Assembly (NCBI GenBank): GCA_023512835.1
Contig: CM042087.1
Location: forward strand, 13,920,853-13,984,852
Reading direction: 5' to 3'
Source of the DNA: Taxillus chinensis
Taxonomy: Eukaryota; Streptophyta; Magnoliopsida; Santalales; Loranthaceae
DNA: 64,000 nt
The position numbers and the translations under genes were made by a program. Of this stretch, positions 10,575 through 22,061 are shown piece by piece. Position 1 is the stretch's first letter, and each line of letters begins with the position of its first letter. Below the pieces are notes generated by a model, which saw only the letters and a program-made list of their open reading frames with translations, had not been told where the DNA came from and ran no database searches.

Positions 10575-12053
10575 ATGCAAGAAGAGCTCAATCAGTTCAA
10601 GAGACAGAAAGTATGGGAGTTAGTCAACAGGCCTAGATCACGACAAGTCATTGGTGTGAAATGGATATTTAGAAACAAACTTGATGCTGATGGTATTGTA
10701 ATCAGAAACAAGGCTGGACTGGTGGCAAAAGGTTACAGACAAGAAGAAGGAATTGACTATGATGAAACCTTTGCACCAGTTGCTAGACTAGAGGCTATCC
10801 ACATATTTTTAGCTTATACAGCATTTAAGGACTTTAGAGATTATCAAATGGGTGTCAAGAGTGCATTCCTTAATGGAGACCTCCAAGAAGAAGTCTTTGT
10901 TTAACAACCTCCTGGATTTCTAGAGCCAAACCAAGAACACAAAGTGTACAAGCTGAAAAAGGCTCTATGTGGACTGAAACAAGCTCCCGAGCTTGGTATG
11001 AAACGTTGTTAGAGTTTCTGATGAAGAACAAGTTCAGAAAAGGCAAGATTGACCCTACCCTATTTCTCAAGGAAAGAAAAGGATCACCCTTGATTGTCCA
11101 GATTTATGTTGATGACATCATCTTCGGATCAAGGGACAAAAAGCAGTGTGAAGAATTCTCTCATTTGATGAAAAGTGAGTATAAAATGAGTATGATGGGA
11201 GAACTTTCATTCTTTCTTGGGTTGGAGGTCAAGCATTTGAAGAATGGGATCTTTATCAGTCAAACCAAATACATTAAGGAGATTTTGAAGAAATTCAAGA
11301 TGACTGATGTGACACACATGAAAACGTCCATTCCTACAAACGCCAAATTGGATATGGATAAAGAACGCAAAGAAGTGGATATCACTAGATACAGAAGCAT
11401 GATTGGATCTTTATTGTGTCTCACAACAAGCAGACTTGATATAATGTTCGCAACATACATCTGTGCAAGATACCAAGCAAATCCCAAGGAGTCTCATATG
11501 TCTCATGTCAAAAGGATTATGCGGTATCTCAAGGGAATTGAAATTTGGGACTTTGGTACCCAAAGGAGTCTGAATTTAAACTGAGAGGATTTTCAGATGC
11601 AGATTTTGCTAGCTGCAGGATTGATAGGAAGAGCACAAGTGGAACATGCCAACTGCTTGGCAACAGACTTGTATCCTGGTTTAGCAAGAAACAAAATTCA
11701 GTTTCAACTTCAATAGCTGAAGCAGAATATATTGCTGCAGGAAGTTGTTGTGCTCAGTTGCTTTGGATGGCTAGTCAACTTTCAGACTATGGGTTTAACC
11801 CGAAGGCTGTGCCACTATACTGTGACCACACAAGTGCCATTGTAATTTCCAACAATCCTGTCATGTATCCCAAAACCAAGCATATTGAGGTCAGACATCA
11901 CTTCATACGTGACCATGTGCTTAAGAAGGACATTTCCCTTGAGTATATATATCCACTGATGACTAACTTGCCGACATTTTCACCAAACCACTGCAAGAAG
12001 CTAGGTTCAATGAACTCCTGACAAAACTTGGCATGCTAGACTTAACTTCATAA
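10575..12053 (+). pseudogene. Copia-2 pol, reverse transcriptase and RNase H part
   Basis: The RT core runs from [11 protein letters not shown] through [15 protein letters not shown] (about 10760) to the active site YVDD at 11105-11116, which is intact. RNase H carries DADFAS (about 11600), AEAEYIAAGSCC (about 11725) and YCDHTSA (about 11818), so its acidic residues are present. The end is at the TAA of 12051-12053 after a TKLGMLDL-like tail. Damage includes a stop at about 10902 (EQPPGF preceded by TAA), a one-base loss near 10987 in KQAPRAWYE, and a frameshift near 11550. It would have copied element RNA into cDNA in the particle. Confidence 0.92.
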
Positions 12054-13540
12054 TACTCATTGCCTGTCTTAAGTTTTAGTTTAACCTCAATACATGAGTA
12101 TGAACATAGGTATGACACAGTTAATGATTGTTTATCTCTCCATGAATATTAGTAACGCCTAAGTGTGACTCATACATTTCTACTACGGGTAATTGAGAAA
12201 TCACATGGATGAAACTTGCTACCTCTGAACCTGGTTTAACTCTTTTGTAAAACCTGTCATGAATCCTCAAGTCCAGAGTGAAGAGAGTGCCATTTCCATC
12301 ATACCTCAATTAAATGATATTCCCACTAGTTGCTATTTTCATGCTAAGTGAATATCACTTGTGTAGCATTGCATTCACTAAGTAGCAGGAACTGTTGGCT
12401 TGCACGGAAAGAATCCTCAATGATTTAATGCTCTAAGGATGATTGAGACTGTAGAACTTGAGAATCATAAAAAGCCTATTACTCAAAAAGAGCCGATACA
12501 TTTCAATGAAAAAAAAGGCAAGGTGAAAAAGGCAAAAAGAAATTATTAAAATCAATTGCCTGTCTTAGGGGGAGTCCTCACTACTACCCTCAGATGTATC
12601 TCTTTCAGAGTAATAATTGGAGTTCAAACTGAATGATCATCTGATATCCAAAAGAAACTGTGTTGAGCCCTGTCCAAATGAAAAGGGTCATGAATTAGCA
12701 CTGAATAGGCGTGCTCTACGAAGAAAAGGGGTAGCTCACACAGAAAATAGTAATGATCAAACTCCAAGTCATCTATGCTGAACTGAAAATCATTGGTGGA
12801 TCAGGGGTGTGGTAAGATTTGGTTGACCATGAGATTATCAAATAGTGCATTCCTAGTTCCTGAATCAAACTCACATGCTGATTCGAGAGTGAGAGGGTGA
12901 GGCCTCCGCCGAGGTGTTTTGCCTGAATATGTGAGGAGACTACCGAATTCATGGCTGGGTTATTGCATTAGACCAACCATGGATTACTTGGATGCTATGT
13001 TAACATTGTGATCATTGTCCTGTATAAAGAAGTATGTGATGATACACTTAGTAGTTTCTAAGCTTTGTTGAAATATAAATGATTGTGCTATAGTAGTCGT
13101 ACATGTAAACTAGGTATTACGGTTGAAAGAACTCAAGTTCTGGACACGCCCAATTTCGCTTACAACACTATTCATCGAAGAAATCCACCTTGGTAATTGA
13201 ATCCGTAGTCGACCACGAAGCAAACAGCATCGAAGAACTGCTGCATCGAAGACTGCTTCTTCGTAGCCTCGAAGCTTGGAGAGTCGTACACTCATCCTAA
13301 ACACAGCTTCGTAGAGTTGCAGTTCCAAAGGGTCGAAGCAGGACAGATTCAGTTCCCTCATTGTTCAAGCATCGGAGACACGTCAGCACGTCACTGTGCA
13401 CTTAACATTCAAAATACATCAACATAAGGGGTGACGCGTACATATCGCTTGAATTTTATACGGGTGAATCCGAAAGATAAAGAGACAGGTCACAGAAAAG
13501 GATACGGACCTGAAGACGAACCGTGAAATTGTGTGACTTC
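12054..13540 (+). other. Post-pol spacer of Copia-2, with internal polypurine tract and TCGAAG cluster
   Basis: No open frame of note lies here. The stretch holds one AGGGGGAG tract at 12567-12574 and, at about 13190-13340, a cluster of TCGAAG, GTCGTA and GTAGAGT boxes resembling the motif that fills the Copia-2 LTR. This cluster lies 220-370 bp upstream of a TATA box and may be the upstream region of an internal promoter; that role is inferred. Confidence 0.6.
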
Positions 13541-13560
13541 TACAATACGCTTCTCACCTC

Positions 13561-13751
13561 ATATATAAGTCACTGATAGAGACGGAGCCTAGAGGTACTT
13601 TGTTCGTTTTCACACTCAAACCCTAACCCTAAGCGCTCCCTCCCTCTCTCTCTCTCTTCGATTCTCGTTCTCTCTCTTTCTCTCTCCTCTGACCACCTTC
13701 AAACCTTACAATCTCTCTCCATGAGTGTCTCTTTCTCTTTCTATAACCTCT
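13561..13751 (+). promoter_or_regulatory. Likely internal promoter and leader of the Copia-2 second gene
   Basis: A TATA box ATATATAAG (13561-13569) is followed about 50 bp on by a telo-box AAACCCTAACCCTAA (13618-13632). A strongly CT-rich leader (13636-13735) then leads to the ATG at 13752. This is the layout of a plant polymerase II core promoter, and the same TATA/telo-box/CT-rich order is seen in the Gypsy LTR promoter at 20444-20520. Transcription from it is inferred. Confidence 0.6.
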
Positions 13752-16700
13752 ATGGCAGGTCCAAGCTCATCGATGGCCGACGAACTAAACAACATCGTCC
13801 CAGGGTTTATCATCGATTAGGAAGCCATCGGCGACGCCAAAGTCAGCTGGTTGGGCAAATTCATAAGTTGCCTCGATGATAGTGGCATTGCATCCGTCTA
13901 TACTGGGATGCATGACATTTTGTTGGAAGATGTGTCAGAATTCCACGAAACGCTGTCTGTTTCTGGACAAGACCTAGTAGGCACTGCACACGGAGTGGAA
14001 ATTCGAATATCAGCTGAAACGTTGCAAGAAGTTTTCCAGCTCCCAACAGGTAACTTCCAACCCCTACCTAGTCTTTCCTAAGATGACTGTAAGTCCTTTC
14101 TGGGGTATTCCAACCCTGGAAAGCAAGGACGGGGATCCCTGAAGATCGGGTTCTCCGGTCAGGCACTAGCGACTCTCATAGTCACCGAACAGTGCCTAAT
14201 GTGCAAGAAGACTGCACATGACTCTTCAAGTCATGAGCAGATGAAGATCATGTGTAGTGTACTGCAAAGAAACAGAATAGACTGGGGTGCTCAGTTGCAC
14301 AACATGATCAAGAGCAAGAAGGGACACTTCGGACTAGTTTTAACTAAAATCTTGCGGTTCCTTCATCCTGAAATCTTCAACCAAAGACCCGCAGTGCCAC
14401 TGCCGACCAAATATATTTTTAAGAGCATATATGAGGATGGTCGGCTAGAGATCAAGTCGATGAAGAGGCCCGAGTCGAGCACGAGAAGTCATGCAGAGGA
14501 CACAGCCAGCTCTGTAAGGGCCCCAACTCACATTCCACGACCGTCGGCCCGTGTCCCACAGACTTCTAGGGGTTCCTCTGCGTTTGCAGCCACAGCGCAC
14601 ATTACTGAAGTGGTGGAGAATATTGTCAGAACTTGTTTTCCCACTGATCCTACAACCGAGGAAGCTCAACCTGTTGACAGGCCCAGTGATACTACAGAGG
14701 TAAGAGAGCCTGCGCAGTGGAGGGTAGTCACCGGTACAAGATACCCCGCAAGGCAGGGGTACAACACCTGTTTTGTTAAGTTCTCTTAGGGAGTCCGAGC
14801 TAGAAGACTTTTATGTTGAGTATGCCAAGGCTCATATGACCCCGCTGAATAGAGGAAGGCATGGATCGCCTTTGGTAAGCAGATGGTAAACAGAGACCAT
14901 CTGATCAGCTGGTCAGTTGAGCAGGGTCTTGTAAGAAGAGACCCTATAGAAGAAGTTTCGATGGTTGCCCCATCTCCTATCATAGATGACACTCCCGACA
15001 CATTAATCCCCGAGATGCCGAGATGGATAAGATTCCTGATGAAGAGGAGGAGGCACCTACTATTGAAGCGATAAGTAACTCGGATGTAGAGGAAGTACAA
15101 CATGCTTCGAGCATGTAGAAGCACCTGAGATGACCACTCCACTTGGACCAGCGACTCATCAAGTGGTCACTCGGAGGGATGAGGACTTAACTTTCCACAT
15201 CCCATCAGCCATTCCATTGGCTTCTACCTCTCAATCACGGGCCTTGACCGCCGAGGAAGTGGACCGAATTCCGACAAGGTTTTGGAAAAATTGACCACTT
15301 CTGGACTGTTGAATTTCACACCTTACATTCAAGCAGTCGAGGGACGATTCTCTACAGTGGAGGAGGGAATGGAGAAGCTTAGAAATGAAGTTGAACTTTC
15401 AGACTTTGAGTTAGAAAGGGTCAAGACTGAACCGGAATCCATCATCGAGTAAGCACCGAAGGTTTTAAATGCCTCGAGAACCACGGTGAAGACATAAAGG
15501 AGGCGTACAAGAATCGGCATGAGGGATTTCTTAAAACTATGGGTCCTATCTTTGAAGCCTGCAACCAATTGGATCGTGGAGAGATCACTCTCACCATGAA
15601 GCCACCTCCAAAGACTTCTAAGGACAGACTTGAGCCGGTTCCCATTGATGACCCTGCACCCTCAACCAGTCCTGCTCCTAATCCTCCAGCACCTCACCCT
15701 ACTTCACCTCAACCCTCTCCTCCTCCACAACCGCGACCGGAAGCTACCTATGCTTATGGATGAAAACATGCACGCAGAGCCACTATCCTTACTGATTCTG
15801 ATGATGATGATGTGCCCATTGGAACGCGCATGAAGAAGCATCCAATTGCTCCTGGCCAACCATCATCCTCTACTCGGCCTGGTCCCTCAATGACCCATCC
15901 AAGTACGGGTGAGTATACCATGCCTGCTTCCCCTACTAAACCAGCCTCTAGTACCACCGGCCAACCGATGGTACCACCGTGCACCGTGACTACAGGGAGC
16001 CACTCAACTGAACTTGTAGCTTTCAATAGTTATGTTGCTGGAGATACCACCACGTGAACTTGTGGCTATGAAGCATTCTTCACCGGCCCTGACTTGTGTC
16101 GATTACTATTTGACAGTGAAGAAATGGATAATCTTGAGATGACACAGTTCATCTTTACACAAAAGTCATATCTGGAGAAGCTGCCTCTCCATATCCGCCG
16201 AGATACACGGGTGGAACTCTGTTTGCCGATCATGCAGGCACAGCTCATCGATGATGCATCAATGATCGAGTTTATATAGGGTCACAGATATGAGAACTCC
16301 TTCTGTCCATGGAATGAGGTCGACCATGTGCTCATTCCCTACTTGTCAACATCCCCGCACTAGTTTCTTCTCAATATTGACTTCAAGAACCAAGAGGATC
16401 GTCATCTTTGACTCCAAGCCTACTACTCTACTAATCCATCGGCGCGAACAACTCCGTGAATTCAATCGCACCCTCACCCGTGTCATGCAGGGATATTCGT
16501 ATGGGTGTGGTGGCTATCATCTTTCCAAACCAATGGAAATTAGTCGAGTCAAGCAAGGCGTTCCTGCTCAGGATGATGCTCATAGTTGTGGGTTCTATGT
16601 TTGCCACTATATTCACATCCTGACCACCACCGGCTTCACTGCCCTCATGCTTGAATTTGATCGTGTGAGCACTCGTGCCATCTCGCTGCATCTGACTACT

Positions 16701-16775
16701 ACTCAACTTCTGCGTGAGCAAACAGCTGTTTTTCTGTTTACACAAAGTGTAAAACATTCTGACTTTAAACCGTAA
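13752..16775 (+). pseudogene. Second gene of Copia-2: N-terminal retroelement domain plus C-terminal Ulp1/C48-like cysteine protease
   Basis: From the ATG at 13752 one frame stays open to 14789 except for two nonsense codons (13818, 14079). This part (FISCLDDSGIASVY, EIRISAETLQEVFQLP) resembles N-terminal domains found in plant retroelement ORFs; I cannot name the family. Next come a Ser/Thr-rich region, a charged stretch that may be coiled coil (about 15340-15440) and a Pro-rich linker (15600-15760). The C-terminus has the Ulp1 layout: His at 16358, Asp in IVIFDS at 16410, Gln at 16569 and Cys at 16587 in QDDAHSCGFYVC. The H-D gap is about 17 residues, as in Ulp1 peptidases, which remove SUMO-type modifiers. 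The Trp after His is TAG and a one-base frameshift separates His from Asp. It lies where Sireviruses carry an env-like ORF. Confidence 0.78.
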
Positions 16776-17193
16776 CTGTCTTGTACTCTATCTCCTTGTA
16801 CACTACTCTTACACTTTCCTCTTTCGTGTTTTCTCGTGTACTTACTTTATCTCGATTCACGTTTTGTGTACGTCTTTGCGCTGCGGCCTGTTGTTCTATG
16901 ATTTATTGCATTGCTCCCATGTGATTTGTGTTCTGGTTCTTGTTCCTCACCCCAGAAAGGGGGAGTATATCTCAGGGGGAGCAAAGGTCATAGGGGGAGT
17001 TATATGTGATAGGAGGCAGCTAACGCAGCTTCATGCCTAGTGGGGAGAGGAGTGTGCATGTTCGTAATTTTGGTCTCCTCCAAATTTTTCATATGCAAAG
17101 ATATTTTCCGTTAACTTAAAACGCCCATAAAACTCGTAGTCTCGGACTTCATGTTTTCCACCCGTTGTCGACTTACATTAAATAGGGGGAGAT
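16776..17193 (+). promoter_or_regulatory. 3' untranslated region of Copia-2 with four polypurine tracts
   Basis: AGGGGGAG occurs at 16958-16965, 16974-16981, 16992-16999 and, next to the 3' LTR, 17184-17191. The last is the expected primer site for plus-strand cDNA synthesis. Repeated polypurine tracts before the 3' LTR are a known Sirevirus feature. No coding signal is seen. Confidence 0.85.
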
Positions 17194-19207
17194 TATTAGA
17201 AATATAGGATTTGATGAAGCTACCAACATATAGTCTAAGTCTGGAGACTCGAAGATCCGAAGGTCGTAGGGTCGAAGAGTCGTAGTTCGTAGAAGTAAAA
17301 CTGTTGCAGGACATATTGGTGAGAGATTCGTAGACTCGTAGGGTCTGGAAACTCGAAGCATATTTGTGACAAAACACATTATGACACGTAGATCTAGGGT
17401 CGAAGGTCGTAGAGTCACAGTACGAAAAAGAGAGCGTTACTGTAAGCGACGATTCAGTTCTGAGACTCGTAGAGTCGAAGAATTCTGAAAGAACAGTAAC
17501 CAAACTGAAATAACTCAAACACTAGAAGCCTATAGAACTACAGAGTTCCTAGAGCGCTCATGTCACTTAACAGAACTTAAAGTACCGCTAGACTCGTAGA
17601 CTCAAGGGTCGTAGAATCGTAGCTTTAAAACCCTATTAAGAAAACAGGACTCGCAGACTCGTAGGTCGAAGGTCAAAGAGTCGAAGCCAACAAGACTAAC
17701 CAACTTAAATGAATCTGTAACTCGAAAGTCGTAGAGTCATAGACTCAAAGCTCGTAGAGTCGTAGACTCAAGGGATATAGGTATGTTAAAGAACTTGTCA
17801 GACATATCACAGACTCGAAGATCTTCAAGGCATAGAGTTGCAGCTGAAGGGTCGTAGCCATAGAGTCGAAAACTCATAGAATAATCTCAAAGCATACGCA
17901 ACTACGAAAGGCTAAGGAAGAAATGTAAAGTTTAAGACTCGTAGAGTCAAAGAGTTTCAAGGTCGAAGACTCGCAGAGTCGAAGAGCCTCCTAGTCAAGT
18001 AATATAAACTGAGAAACCCGAGGGTCGTAGATCCGCAAAGCTAGGGTCATAGACTCGCAGCTGTAACAACGAGTAGATTAGGCACACTTCGAAGAAGTCA
18101 CTCTAAGAGCCACTAGGATAGTCACAGACTCGCAGAGTCGTCGACTCGCAGAGTCGTAGACTCGCAAAGTCACGGACTTTTAATTAATAGAGTGACACAA
18201 CGGACTTAATCTAACTCGAACTCTAGCCTCGAGAGACTCGAAGATATGTGAGTCGTAGACTCACGGATACCAACACTGTAAAGCCTGAAGTAAACTTCCG
18301 CAAACTCAACGGGCTCTAACTGAAACCTTCGAGTCATCAAACCTATGAGGCACCCACCTTCAAGACATACTTAAAACCCTGAGCATACACACTTAGCGAT
18401 ATCTTGAGCTAGGGTGTGTACAGTAAGCTTGCGTTGTCTCGAGCAGTTGAGTGAAATTAATGCTGCATTAATTGCGATCAACCACTTTCCACGGATAAAC
18501 GGCCAAGACCGACTGCGCAAGTTTGGGCATGCATCTGTGCAGCATGGGCAACAGATCTGCAAATCAGAGCAGATCAACCCATCCCCTAACATCCCACATA
18601 TCCAGTGGTGGGAAGTCAGGCTGTCGGATGGACAACATGGCGCACAACAATCTAAACTTAAAATATATATCTGTCTCACATGAAACGAAAAAAGAAGTAA
18701 GTCTCTTTCTCTGAAAAACGTGGAATACACAGAAAATCAAAAAAGAGGATTCTCACATACATTAAGATCTATCTCTTGGAGAATTAAATATAGAGTTCCA
18801 ACGCAAGAGAGAGAGACTATGAGAGAGAAATAGAGCGAACAAACTTGGAAGTGTTGTGCATCGCGTTGAACGAAGATCAAGATCAAACCTTTTGATCCAT
18901 CATACACGTTTGTTCATCCAAGATCCAGCATGATCATTAAGTCTCTTTTCCATGTTGTTTCCCACAATTCAAACTATCTAAGTTCATTCCTATTACATTT
19001 GAGATATATTCAGCAAAGAACATTTACTCCCATCTCAGATTTGTCTGATAGTTCATTACGTCTCACATCACTCACATTACTACTGTCATCTTCTCCATCA
19101 ATACTTCCATGTAGTCATCCATAGACAAATCCAAAACTAGCTAACAATCTAGCTTCAGAGAAGAAAGTCTATTCACCCCCCCCTCTAGACTCACTTTGGG
19201 ACCTATA
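17194..19207 (+). mobile_element. Copia-2 3' LTR
   Basis: It starts TATTAGAAATATAGG (consensus TGTTRG; G to A at position 2) and ends GGGACCTATA, followed by TSD GGTTT. It is intact at 2,014 bp and serves as the reference for the split 5' LTR. The palindromic GACTCGTAGAGTC array runs from about 17235 to 18260, with an extra GACTC-repeat run at 18127-18175 that is longer than in the 5' LTR. Confidence 0.92.
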
Positions 19208-19941
19208 GGTTTGCAAAACATAAGTGTGTTTGTGAGTTCCCAAGTTCAGTGTAAGTTGTGTCCACATATCCGGATGATCGACGTGTAAGATGCTTTAGGT
19301 TCTCAATGAGTTTGTCTTACATCGAAGCGACGAGCCAGTGACTTTGAATACGAAGAGATAAGTTGAAGCAACGTCATCTTAAATCTGGTGTAAGGTTCCT
19401 TACTCCGTAGCAATGATTGCTTACTCCGTATCAATTTAGAACTAGAATCCTTATTTCGAGTAAGCGCTTCCTTACTCCGTATGAATGAGAAGGTCGGAGT
19501 GCTTACTCCGCATCGGTGCTTCCTTATTCTCGCATCTTGTTTCCTTACTCCGCATGAGTTAAAGGAACGGATGGCTTACTCCGTATCAGCACATCCTTAC
19601 TCCGCAAGAGTAACAGGTTCGGATTCTTTACTCCGTATCGAATTTCCTTACTCTGTGCGAAATAAAGACTCGAGTCCTTATTCCGCATAAGTCATTCCTT
19701 ATTCTGCATGTATAGAATGCTTTGGATTTCTTACTCCGTGATTCTTTTCCTTAGTCCGCTTGAGTGAAAAACTTAGCCTTTTTACTCCGTGATAATTGTG
19801 ACTTTTTTCGTGCGACTTATAGACTAGGATTCTTACTCCGCATCTATTGACTTAGTCCATTTTAAAGTATTAGGTGCAGATTCCTTAGTCCGTAGCTTTA
19901 ACTCATTAGTCCGCACATATGATCCTTATTCCGTATGAAGT
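19208..19941 (-). mobile_element. Copia-1 5' LTR, segment 2 of 3, with ACTCCGCAT repeat array
   Basis: This continues segment 1 after Copia-2 and is colinear with the reverse complement of 51190-51990 in the solo LTR. From 19390 to 19940 it carries about 25 boxes of the type TCCTTACTCCGCAT, some as inverted repeats (TTACTC-CGCAA-GAGTAA near 19590). It ends at TSD GAAGT (19937-19941), where Gypsy-3 is inserted. Confidence 0.88.
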
Positions 19942-20373
19942 TGTAAGGACCCGTACCTTGAGTTAGTCACAGTTTTGCCTTCTGAGTAGAGTTTTTCTAG
20001 ATTTTGACCTAGTGAATGGACTCCAATGAATTCACGTGCAAAAGGAAAGATGCTTAGAATGATGTCCTCTATCTACCACAGAAGTTTCAGGCCAAACGGA
20101 CGTGTATGTGAGGTGCACGTGAAATGGGTCCAATTCACGTGCAAGTGTGGTTGTCTTCTACATGATGCAAGGAGGCTAGGGGTGAAGTTTGAGCGCATTT
20201 GGAGTGCATTTGGAGTTGCACGTGAATTGGGGAATTCACGTGCAAATTGGCGTGCAGGATTATTTTGCATGGTTCCCTTGGTTTTGTCATTCTAATCATC
20301 TTTTCCCAAAGGACCATGTTGGAATTGTGACTATTTTGGTGTGTATGGGTGTGGGAAGGTCATAGCTTGTTCC

Positions 20374-20520
20374 ATCAAAACTACGTCATTTTGATGCTGG
20401 GATTCACTTAATCAAAACTACGTCGTTTTGATGTTGTGTTGTCTATATAAGGAGGAGAAACCCCTCTGTTTTAGGGTTAGGGTTTGTTGCTCCACCAGCC
20501 GTCGCAGAGAGAGAGAGAGA
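20374..20520 (+). promoter_or_regulatory. Gypsy-3 LTR core promoter
   Basis: Two palindromes with core AAAACTACGT(C)GTTTT lie at 20374-20395 and 20411-20432, followed by TATATAA at 20444-20450, a telo-box TTAGGGTTAGGGTTT at 20471-20485 and a GA run at 20508-20525. All parts recur at 27101-27260 in the solo LTR. Transcription would start shortly after the TATA box; the exact site is inferred. Confidence 0.7.
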
Positions 20521-21035
20521 GAGAGGGAAGGAGAGCTCCTGGTTGCTGCCGGGCGTCTTGCGTGGGTGGTCGGTGCTTCGTGGGTGGACGGCGTTCGACG
20601 TGGGATCGGGACATTGCTGTGTTGTTGCGTTTTACTTGAGGTAGGGGTTCTGTTCTTCCTAAACCCTCCTCTGTCCTAGGGTTCCAGGGCAGATTATGGG
20701 TTATATCTGTTATATATATATATATGTAATCCATATAGGTGTGATCTCCTATATGGATGTTGGCCTTCAGTGGCATTTTGGTGTGATTCTGTGGATTACA
20801 TGCTATATGTTTGATGAAAAGCCTGTGTGAATATAGCTGTGTGTATATGCCCACTACGTGTTTGGTAATATGCCTGTGTGGCTGGACTTGTGATTTAGTG
20901 TATGTATGTATCTTTGGGTGTTTGCTCTATTGCCTGAATGGCTGGGATTGTGCACTTGTGAACGGGTGCACACCAAGTGTTTGGTTTTATGCTTGGGTGA
21001 CTGTGGTGTGTGTTGTGTGCATGGCTGTGCTATCT

Positions 21036-21165
21036 GGCCTGAAGAGGCGGTTAAACTACTTTGCCTGAGAGGCGGTTAAACCAGGGCCTGAAGAGGCGGT
21101 TAAACTACTTTGCCTGAGAGGCGATTAAATCGATGGCCTGAAGAGGCGGTTAAACTACTTGCTTG
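21036..21165 (+). repeat. GCCTGAGAGGCGGTTAAA tandem repeat in U5
   Basis: About five units of 24-29 bp alternate between CCTGAAGAGGCGGTTAAACTA and CCTGAGAGGCGGTTAAAC. Related arrays lie at 27786-27920 and, decayed, at 61000-61095, so the repeat belongs to this LTR superfamily. Confidence 0.85.
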
Positions 21166-21656
21166 AGATGTGTTTTGTTAGCCTGTGTGGCAGTGGAAGA
21201 TTGTAATTGTGGATGTGGTTGTTATTATGTCTGTTGAAATTATTGTAACACGACACTGCACTTGTACACAAGGCATGTAGATGCTAGGAGCATGGGATGG
21301 GTTGGGGAGACATGATCCCTACTGAGCTGTGGTTGCTCACCCCTCCTATTGTGTTTGTTTTCCAGGGACTTATAGGCGTTAGGTGGATACACCAAGGTGG
21401 AAGACCATAGTTATTTTTACTCTCTTCCATTTATGTTTTGTTTTTCTTATGGGAATTGATGTAACCCCAGTGGGGAAAGGATTTTGTTGTAATAAACTGG
21501 TTTGGATTGTTTTTAATGAACATTACTTTCTTGAATGTTGTGGATGTTTAAAATGTGATATTCTTGGTTTGTATCCTAACCCCTTTGCCCTCCGTGTAGG
21601 TAAAAGGGGAGTCACGTACCGGTTTCCTCGGGTTGGAAATCCGGGGCGTGACAATA

Positions 21657-21668
21657 TGGTATCAGAGC
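21657..21668 (+). other. Primer-binding site of Gypsy-3
   Basis: TGGTATCAGAGC lies three bases after the LTR end and is a perfect 12-base match to the initiator tRNA-Met complement. Confidence 0.92.
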
Positions 21669-22061
21669 ATGGTCTAGTTGGCCTAGGGTAGTGGGCGGAC
21701 CTGGTTATCCTAAGTCCTTTGGAGGATCCTGGAGGGACATGCCTGATCAACATGGTCCTCTTTGAGCCTCCAAGGTGTACTTAGGGTAGTCTGGTCTTGT
21801 GGTAGGATTTGCATGCATTGGCATTAGGGCACTAGTTGCATTTGCTGTGAATGTATGTTAAACTGTAGATAAAAATCATATGATTAAGTGAAATGTGCAA
21901 CTCTAATTTGTTTGGCAATGTGTACTGAACTGTGCAATGTGATTGATGCAATGTATGTGTGTAATGTCATGTGATAGTGGAATTGATCAGTGGGGTAGAG
22001 GTAGTGACGCGATAGATTATAAAATTGTTTTGACGTTGTGCTTCTTACTTCGTGTAGTAAG

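Larger units (their letters stand above)
1800..19207 (+). mobile_element. Copia-2: Sirevirus-like LTR retrotransposon with post-pol Ulp1-like gene
   Basis: Its 5' LTR starts cGTTGGAAATATAGG and its 3' LTR ends GGGACCTATA; a 5-bp TSD GGTTT flanks the element at 1795-1799 and 19208-19212. Without the nested solo LTR it is about 14.2 kb, with LTRs of about 1.97 and 2.01 kb, a tRNA-iMet PBS, gag, Copia-order pol (PR-IN-RT-RH), a second gene after pol, and several AGGGGGAG polypurine tracts. Palindrome-rich LTRs, repeated polypurine tracts and an extra ORF after pol are known Sirevirus traits, so I place it there. All ORFs carry stops and frameshifts, so it is dead. Confidence 0.9.
19942..21653 (+). 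mobile_element. Gypsy-3 5' LTR
   Basis: The LTR is 1,712 bp, running from TGTAAGG to GGAAATCCGGGGCGTGACA. It shares its layout with the solo LTR 26692-28469: a U3 with CACGTG-rich segments, paired palindromes, a TATA box, a telo-box, a GA-rich leader and a U5 repeat GCCTGAGAGGCGGTTAAA. Confidence 0.92.

Noticed and set aside
12121..12309. Minus-strand open frame after Copia-2 pol
   Set aside because: Short, antisense in non-coding spacer, no domain.
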